This document shows, piece after piece, positions 47,749-53,553 of a stretch of DNA of 53,553 nt (its first letter is position 1; each line of letters opens with the position of its first letter). The notes below the pieces were generated by a model. It saw only the letters and a program-made list of their open reading frames with translations. It did not search any database and was not told the origin of the DNA. The DNA is from CAZHWR01 sp964536085. GTDB lineage: Bacteria > Bacillota > Clostridia > Oscillospirales > Ruminococcaceae. The position numbers and the translations under genes were made by a program. Location: NCBI GenBank assembly GCA_964536085.1, contig CAZHWR010000007.1, positions 1 through 53,553 on the forward strand, written 5' to 3'.

Positions 47749-47784
47749 TAATAATATAAGTAAAGTATATTGGAGAGTTTTGTA

Positions 47785-49764
47785 GTGGAATACGAGATCG
47801 CAAAGCAAAAAGCGGAAGAATTGAGAGAAAAGCTCAACTATCACAGTCATCGGTATTATGTTTTGGACGACCCTGAAATCGATGATTATGATTATGATAT
47901 GATGATGAATGAACTGAAGATGCTCGAAAAAGAGCATCCTGAGCTTGTAACGCCGGACAGCCCTACGGTGAGGGTCGGCGGAGAAGCGCTTAATATTTTT
48001 GCAAAGGTGCGTCACGAGGTTCAGATGGGCAGCTTGCAGGATGTTTTTGACAAGCAGGAGCTTATTGAGTTCGACAAGCGAGTAAGAGAAACGGTGGAAA
48101 ATCCCGTTTACTGCGTTGAGCCGAAGATAGACGGGCTTTCTGTGTCGCTTGAATACCATGACGGGATTTTTACCCTCGGTTCCACGCGCGGAGACGGATT
48201 TGTCGGAGAAGACGTCACCGCAAATCTTAAAACAATAGGCTCTATACCGCTTAAACTGAAAGAGAACGCGGGACTGCTGGAGGTGCGCGGCGAGGTTTTT
48301 ATGCCGCACGATGTTTTTGAAAAGCTCATTAAACAACAGGAACTGAACGATGAAGTCCCGTTTAAAAATCCGCGCAACGCCGCGGCGGGCTCATTGCGCC
48401 AAAAGGATTCCAGAATTGCCGCGCAGAGAAGTTTGGATATTTTTGTGTTTAACATACAGCGGACGGACAACAAAGACATAGCCGAGCACGCGCAGTCGCT
48501 TGATTATTTAAAGGAACTGGGATTTAAGGTTCTGCCGTCGTATAAATGCTTTGATAACATCGGCGATGTTATCCGCGAAATTGACAGTATAGGGAAATAC
48601 AGAAACAAATATTATTTCGATATTGACGGCGCTGTTGTAAAGGTGAACGGATTTACTGACCGTGAGCGGCTGGGTTCAACCTCGAAATTTCCCAAATGGG
48701 CGGTGGCGTTTAAATATCCACCCGAGGAAAAGACTACGATTTTAAAAGACATCGAAATAAACGTCGGCAGGACAGGTGCGTTGACTCCTACGGCGGTGTT
48801 TGAGCCTGTCATTTTGGCGGGCACCACGGTCAGCCGCGCGGTTTTGCACAATCAGGACTTTATTGATGAAAAGCAGATACGAATCGGCGATGAAATCAAG
48901 GTCAGAAAAGCGGGAGACATTATACCGGAGGTCTTGGGAGTCACCAAAAGGCTCGGTGAGGGTAACGTTTATAAAATCCCGGATGTATGCCCTGTGTGTT
49001 CGTCAAAATGCCTGCGTGACGAGGACGAGGCGGTCATACGGTGCACTAATCCCGAATGCCCCGCTGTGCTTTTAAGAAACATAATCCACTTTGCTTCCCG
49101 AAACGCAATGAATATCGACGGAATGGGCGAATCAGTTGCCGAAAGGCTTGTGAACGCGGGTCTTGTAAAGTCGAGCGCGGATATTTATTTTCTGAAAAAA
49201 GAAGATATCGAACAGCTTGAAGGCATGGGCGAAACGAGCGCCGCCAATCTTATCGCGTCGATAGAAAAGTCAAAGCGCAATTCGCTTGACAGATTGATTT
49301 TCGGTCTGGGAATCAGAAATATAGGGCAGAACGCCGCCAAGCTTTTGTGCGAAAGATTTGCGGATATATATGAAATCATAAACGCGGACGAGCAGGCTAT
49401 AAATGAAATCGACGGCTTTGGCGAAACGATGGCGCATAATGTTGCAGAGTTCTTTTCGCATCCGCAGAGCGCGCATTTGATTGAGCGCTTCAAGGCTGCC
49501 GGCGTTAATCTTGAGGCGCATAAAACCTCACGGGGGACAAGGCTGGACGGACTTACGTTCGTTTTAACAGGTACTCTTGACACGCTGACGCGCGATGAAG
49601 CCAAAAATCTGATTGAAGAAAACGGAGGAAAGGTCACTTCATCGGTTTCCAAAAAGACCAGTATGGTTTTGGCGGGAGCTCAGGCGGGAAGCAAGCTCAT
49701 CAAAGCGCAGGACTTAGGAATAAAAATAATTGATGAGAGCGAATTCAAAAATATGATAGACTGA
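47785..49764 (+). CDS. ligA: NAD-dependent DNA ligase
   Basis: A 659-residue NAD-dependent ligase that seals nicks in replication and repair. Order: Ia domain (HSHRYYVLDDPEIDDYDYDM), nucleotidyltransferase with the adenylated Lys114 in CVEPKIDGLSVSLEY, STRGDGFVGEDVT and FKNPRNAAAGSLRQ, OB fold, zinc finger with four Cys (CPVCSSKC and CTNPEC, residues about 402-426), four helix-hairpin-helix motifs and a C-terminal BRCT domain (GLTFVLTGTLDTLTRDEAKN). The start is GTG 47785, seven bases after GGAGAG; the TTG at 47770 has no ribosome site. Confidence 0.97.
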   Translation: MEYEIAKQKAEELREKLNYHSHRYYVLDDPEIDDYDYDMMMNELKMLEKEHPELVTPDSPTVRVGGEALNIFAKVRHEVQMGSLQDVFDKQELIEFDKRVRETVENPVYCVEPKIDGLSVSLEYHDGIFTLGSTRGDGFVGEDVTANLKTIGSIPLKLKENAGLLEVRGEVFMPHDVFEKLIKQQELNDEVPFKNPRNAAAGSLRQKDSRIAAQRSLDIFVFNIQRTDNKDIAEHAQSLDYLKELGFKVLPSYKCFDNIGDVIREIDSIGKYRNKYYFDIDGAVVKVNGFTDRERLGSTSKFPKWAVAFKYPPEEKTTILKDIEINVGRTGALTPTAVFEPVILAGTTVSRAVLHNQDFIDEKQIRIGDEIKVRKAGDIIPEVLGVTKRLGEGNVYKIPDVCPVCSSKCLRDEDEAVIRCTNPECPAVLLRNIIHFASRNAMNIDGMGESVAERLVNAGLVKSSADIYFLKKEDIEQLEGMGETSAANLIASIEKSKRNSLDRLIFGLGIRNIGQNAAKLLCERFADIYEIINADEQAINEIDGFGETMAHNVAEFFSHPQSAHLIERFKAAGVNLEAHKTSRGTRLDGLTFVLTGTLDTLTRDEAKNLIEENGGKVTSSVSKKTSMVLAGAQAGSKLIKAQDLGIKIIDESEFKNMID

Positions 49765-49769
49765 TTTAC

Positions 49770-49800
49770 AAAAAGCTCTCTGCTATAAGAGAGCTTTTTT
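49770..49800 (+). terminator. Terminator of ligA
   Basis: AAAAAGCTCTCT pairs perfectly with AGAGAGCTTTTT over GCTATA, followed by T. It lies 5 nt after the stop codon. Confidence 0.9.
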
Positions 49801-49915
49801 AATATGGCAATTGAGGACAGCTTTTCGGTCAAATACGGTTATTTAAAACTGTGCTTAAAAATGATATCATATAAGATGTAAAGAATATTTTAAATGTTTT
49901 TTCGGAGGACGATTT

Positions 49916-52900
49916 ATGAAAATTCGCAGAATAATCAGCATTGTTTTGACAGCGGCGATAACGGTATCAATGATTGCTTTTCCGTCACTGGCGACGGAGA
50001 TTCAAAGTGAGGTAAACGACAATATGTATGATTTAACGGTCAATTACCGCGAGCATCCGCTCGGTATCGACTCAATTCCCGTGTTTGGCTGGAAGCTGTC
50101 GCTCGACGGTTATAACCGCTCGCAGTCGGCATATCGGATAACCGTGGCTGACAGCGAAGAAAACGCCGAGGCTCAAAACGGCACGGTTTGGGACTCAGGC
50201 AAGCAGGCGGGAGAAAACAATTACGACATAGAATACAAAGGCGAAGAGCTTAAGTCGCAAAAGGAGTATTTCTGGACAGTCGAGGTGTGGGACGAAAGCG
50301 GCGTGTCGCTCGGAGTTTCAAAAGCCGCCCGATTTGAAACGGGCCTTGTAAATGAAAGCGACTGGACCGCAAAATTCATTCAGGCTTCAAAGAAAGCAAA
50401 TGTGGATATTGACTTTAACAAAGCCAACTGGATTTGGCTGCGCTCCGGAGCCGCCTTTGACGATGTTCCCGCGGGCGATCAGTATTTTCGCAAAACGTTT
50501 ACAGTAACAAAAAACCTCATAAAGGCTCAGATTGCGTTTACAGGGGACGATAAATCCGAGCTGTATATAAACGGAGAAAAGGTTGGAACGACCTCGGCAT
50601 GGGGCTCGGGAAACGGTCTTGTTATCACTGATAAAATTATCAGCGGTGAAAACCTCATTGCAATGAAAGTAACCAATACTTCAAGCGGATATGCCGGAGC
50701 GCTGTGCAAATTGGAGCTTACGTACAACGACGGCTCTGAAACGGTAGTGACAGATTCAAGCTGGAAAGCGTCGTCGTCGGTATCCCTCGATTGGTATGAT
50801 ATAAATTATGACGACAGCGCGTGGAGCGCACCCGATCAGTCGGTTGCGTTCGGCGGTTCTCCGTGGGGAACTACGGCGATTGTTGAAATACCCGGAGATC
50901 GAACAGCTCCCATATTTCGAAAGGAATTCAACGTTTCAAAAACGGTAAAACGTGCGCGCGCATATGTGAGCGGGCTGGGACTTTATGATTTTGAAATAAA
51001 CGGTAAGCAGGCGGACTCCGGCGTGCTTAATTCTGCTAATACTGATTATAATAAAACGGTTCTGTATAACGTTTACGATATAACAGACAAGATTTTATTG
51101 GGCGGGAATGCCGTCGGAATTATGGTCGGCCACGGGTTTTTCAATTCGATAATGGACGGCTGGAACTGGTCCAGCGCGGATTGGATAGACGAGCCGATGC
51201 TCTGTATGGAAATATTGCTTGAATATGACGACGGCACGTCTGAAAAAATTGCCACCGATGAAAGCTGGAGCGTTACACTCGATGGTCCTGTGACTTCTAA
51301 CGATATTTATTACGGTGAAACCTATGACGCCCGCAAAACCATAGAAGAATATTCCAAAGCGGGATTTGATGAAACAGGCTGGAATACCGCCGTATATGCC
51401 GCCGCACCGAGCGGAACGCTCACATACGAGGATATGGAGCCTATGCGACGCGTTGCTGAATATAGTGTTGAGGTTTCAAAATTATCAGACGGTACATATA
51501 TTGTAAAAGCGCCTACGGTTATGACGGGTTGGCTTAATATAAAGTTCAACGAACGTCAGGACACCGAAATAATAATTACATACGGAGAAAAGCTCACGGC
51601 TTCCGGGAAGCTTAACATGAAAACCGAGTCCAAGGGCGCTACCCAGCAGGACACATATATTTGCGTCGGCGAGGCGGATGAAGTCTACGAGCCGCGTTTC
51701 AGCTACAAGGGCTTTCAGTATGTTCAGATCGACGGGCTTGAAAACGGGATAACTGCGGACGACATAACCGCTTATCAGATTAACAACGATATAGCCGCTG
51801 TCGGAAGTGTTGAGACCTCGGATGAAATGATAAACGGTATGCATGAAATGGCAGTGCGCACCATGCTCAACAACTTCCAGGGTAAGCCGACCGACACGCC
51901 GTATCTGGAAAAAAACGGCTGGCTGGGTGATGCGAACGTCGGACTTGAAATGTTTAACTATAATTTTGATATGAACAACTTTCTGTCAAAATTCATCGGA
52001 GACATGCAGGACGCACAAAAGAGCGACGGAGATATTCCGGCGCTTGTCCCCATTTACAACTGGGGATCTGACAACGTTCCGGTCTGGAACACGATTTTTG
52101 TCAACGCCGTCAAGGAGCTTTACAACACTTACGGTAACAGAACGCAGGTTGAACGGCTGTATAATAACCTGCGATTGTTTGTCAAAAAAGAAATCAGTCA
52201 AAGCAAAAGCCGGGGCTGGACATGGTATAACGATCAGCTTGCAGACTGGGTATCGCCGATGGGCGGAACGTCGTCGATGAATTATGATGAAAATCCTGTC
52301 GAGGGCTCGGCAATATGCGGTTCAGCGTATGTTTACGGTGCGCTTGGCAGCATGGCTGAGTTTGCAGATATGCTGGGTAAATCGGACGACGCGGACGAAT
52401 ATCGTGAAGCTATGGAAAATATCTATACTGCGTTTAATAAAAAGTTTTACAAAGCCGAACAGGGCATTTATGATACGGGATACTGGAATTCAAATTATGC
52501 CTATAAGCGTACCAAATACCGCCAGACTTCCAATATTGTGCCGCTTGCGTTCGGGCTTGTGCCTGAGGAATACAGGCAGACGGTCGTTAACAATCTGGTT
52601 GCGGACATTATAAAAAAAGGCTATCATCTGGACACAGGTATGGTCGGCACTAAATACATACTTCCCGTGCTTGCTCAAAACGGTTATGCCGACGTAGCTT
52701 ATAAGCTTTTAACTCAGGATACCTATCCGAGCTGGGGATATTGGTATGCAACTGGCTCTACTACAACGCATGAAATGTGGGAGGACACGTCCCGTTCGCT
52801 CAACCATTATTTCCTTGGTACATATGATGAATATCTTTATAAGGGAATCGGAGGAATCAGCGATATTTCGGAGGGCTACAGAACGGTTGCCGTAAATCCT

Positions 52901-53553
52901 CAGTTAGCAGGCGGTTTGAGCTACGCAAACGTTTCGGTTGAAACCGTGCGCGGGACGCTGCAAAGCAATTGGACACGTGAAAATAACAATACTTCTTATG
53001 ATTTGATTATCCCTGTGGGAACAACAGCGGCGGTTTATATTCCGACTGACAACGCGGATGGTGTTACCGTAAACGGCGAGGCGGTCAGCGTTGGGAAAAA
53101 CGGTGTCGTTTCAACAACGTATGAAGACGGTTATCTTATTTTGACCGTCGGTTCGGGAAGCTATCAAATCGACTTCACCGACAATATAACGGAAGTTGCG
53201 CGCGATGTCGAAAGCGTTGCTCTTGACACAACTGAGCTTTCGATGGAGGAAGGAGACGCATATACGCTTGATGCGTCTGTTTTGCCGGAAACCGCTGTGT
53301 GCCGCACGGTAACATGGAGCGCTTCGGATAAATCGGTAGCTTCGGTTGACGCAAACGGCAAGGTGACTGCGGTGAAAGCGGGTGAAGCCGATATTACAGT
53401 CACAACAGACGACGGCGGAAAAACTGCTGTTTGCAGGGTAATTGTAAGCGAAAAACAAGAGAATCCGAATACGCCGAATCCGGGAAATACCAATAATGCC
53501 GCAACCATTCCCGCAGTTACAAACGGTACGGCTACAGTAAACGGCAAGACGGT
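49916..53553 (+). CDS. Secreted GH78 alpha-L-rhamnosidase with BIG2 domain, cut by the window end
   Basis: At least 1212 codons without a stop. Signal peptide at 1-26 (ending SLA). Then the rhamnosidase N-terminal sandwich (VNYREHPLGIDSIPVFGWKL), two further sandwich domains (SAYRITVADSEENA; AYVSGLGLYDFEINGKQA), the (alpha/alpha)6 catalytic barrel with TDTPYLEKNGWLGDANVG (general acid region), NYNFDMNNFLSKFIGDM, MNYDENPVEGSAICGSAYV, and WEDTSRSLNHYFLGTYDEY, and a C-terminal sandwich. A BIG2 Ig-like domain follows (VESVALDTTELSMEEGDAYT), then a linker with TIPAVTNGTATVNGKT. That linker closely matches the one before the wall-binding repeats in the GH31 enzyme, so the same tail probably follows beyond the window. 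CGGAGG precedes ATG 49916. It releases L-rhamnose from plant polymers or glycosides outside the cell. Confidence 0.93.
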   Translation, partial: MKIRRIISIVLTAAITVSMIAFPSLATEIQSEVNDNMYDLTVNYREHPLGIDSIPVFGWKLSLDGYNRSQSAYRITVADSEENAEAQNGTVWDSGKQAGENNYDIEYKGEELKSQKEYFWTVEVWDESGVSLGVSKAARFETGLVNESDWTAKFIQASKKANVDIDFNKANWIWLRSGAAFDDVPAGDQYFRKTFTVTKNLIKAQIAFTGDDKSELYINGEKVGTTSAWGSGNGLVITDKIISGENLIAMKVTNTSSGYAGALCKLELTYNDGSETVVTDSSWKASSSVSLDWYDINYDDSAWSAPDQSVAFGGSPWGTTAIVEIPGDRTAPIFRKEFNVSKTVKRARAYVSGLGLYDFEINGKQADSGVLNSANTDYNKTVLYNVYDITDKILLGGNAVGIMVGHGFFNSIMDGWNWSSADWIDEPMLCMEILLEYDDGTSEKIATDESWSVTLDGPVTSNDIYYGETYDARKTIEEYSKAGFDETGWNTAVYAAAPSGTLTYEDMEPMRRVAEYSVEVSKLSDGTYIVKAPTVMTGWLNIKFNERQDTEIIITYGEKLTASGKLNMKTESKGATQQDTYICVGEADEVYEPRFSYKGFQYVQIDGLENGITADDITAYQINNDIAAVGSVETSDEMINGMHEMAVRTMLNNFQGKPTDTPYLEKNGWLGDANVGLEMFNYNFDMNNFLSKFIGDMQDAQKSDGDIPALVPIYNWGSDNVPVWNTIFVNAVKELYNTYGNRTQVERLYNNLRLFVKKEISQSKSRGWTWYNDQLADWVSPMGGTSSMNYDENPVEGSAICGSAYVYGALGSMAEFADMLGKSDDADEYREAMENIYTAFNKKFYKAEQGIYDTGYWNSNYAYKRTKYRQTSNIVPLAFGLVPEEYRQTVVNNLVADIIKKGYHLDTGMVGTKYILPVLAQNGYADVAYKLLTQDTYPSWGYWYATGSTTTHEMWEDTSRSLNHYFLGTYDEYLYKGIGGISDISEGYRTVAVNPQLAGGLSYANVSVETVRGTLQSNWTRENNNTSYDLIIPVGTTAAVYIPTDNADGVTVNGEAVSVGKNGVVSTTYEDGYLILTVGSGSYQIDFTDNITEVARDVESVALDTTELSMEEGDAYTLDASVLPETAVCRTVTWSASDKSVASVDANGKVTAVKAGEADITVTTDDGGKTAVCRVIVSEKQENPNTPNPGNTNNAATIPAVTNGTATVNGKT

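Overview
The window reads as a chromosomal segment of an anaerobic, low-to-mid GC member of the Clostridia, probably an Oscillospiraceae/Ruminococcus-like gut or rumen commensal. The basis is the gene content: secreted GH31 and GH78 glycosidases with wall-binding tails, GH2 beta-galactosidase, a complete glgBCDAP glycogen operon containing the GlgC/GlgD pair typical of Firmicutes, PotABCD, Amidase_6, dimeric-type GlyRS, and a YhhQ-radical SAM pair resembling the queuine-salvage route known from gut clostridia. Shine-Dalgarno sites are mostly AAAGGA or GGAGG. TAA, TAG and TGA are all used as stops. This taxonomy is inference; no 16S gene is present.

Layout. 1-900: the 3' part of tRNA-His, tRNA-Gln and a small lipoprotein. 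0.9-5.4 kb: an AraC-family regulator divergent from a beta-galactosidase. 5.4-9.1 kb: an aminotransferase whose promoter is overlapped by an inverted repeat, then YhhQ overlapping a QueL-like radical SAM protein, then a decayed HTH membrane-protein gene. 9.2-15 kb (minus strand): a 1563-residue secreted GH31 enzyme preceded by its likely AraC regulator. 15.2-18.2 kb: an esterase gene interrupted by TAG, glycyl-tRNA synthetase and a GNAT acetyltransferase. 18.3-22.6 kb: Amidase_6 protein, a candidate structured RNA, a COG2509 flavoprotein, an XRE regulator flanked by 16-bp inverted repeats, an orphan phage-type DUF1492 protein, and TspO.

22.7-33.3 kb: the minus-strand operon glgB-glgC-glgD-glgA-glgP, divergent from a GH13 neopullulanase-like enzyme, so synthesis, phosphorolysis and debranching of glycogen are encoded together. 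33.4-38 kb: a xylose-isomerase-like TIM barrel protein, a frameshifted nitrilase-family gene, an intact Cu/Zn superoxide dismutase, a frameshifted XRE regulator plus small broken ORFs that look like remains of an inserted element beside tRNA-Ser, and a zinc-ribbon membrane protein. 38.2-42.6 kb: potABCD behind a strong promoter and a roughly 180-nt hairpin-rich leader; PotA carries a duplicated C-terminal TOBE region. 42.8-44.4 kb: a secreted matrixin-type protease and a lipoprotein. 44.5-49.8 kb: an ACT-domain regulator, homoserine dehydrogenase, aspartate kinase and NAD-dependent DNA ligase. 49.9 kb to the end: a secreted GH78 alpha-L-rhamnosidase with a BIG2 domain, cut by the window end just as it enters the same linker that precedes the wall-binding repeats of the GH31 enzyme.

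Two themes recur. One is carbohydrate economy: secreted glycosidases with local AraC regulators feed sugars that are stored and recycled by the glycogen cluster. The other is gene decay: four clear and one probable disrupted genes lie among otherwise intact housekeeping genes. I did not see a wholly new multi-gene system. The best candidates for undescribed biology are the structured RNA at 19.0-19.2 kb, the leader before potA, the 16-bp inverted repeats around the XRE gene, and the triplicated module in the GH31 enzyme.
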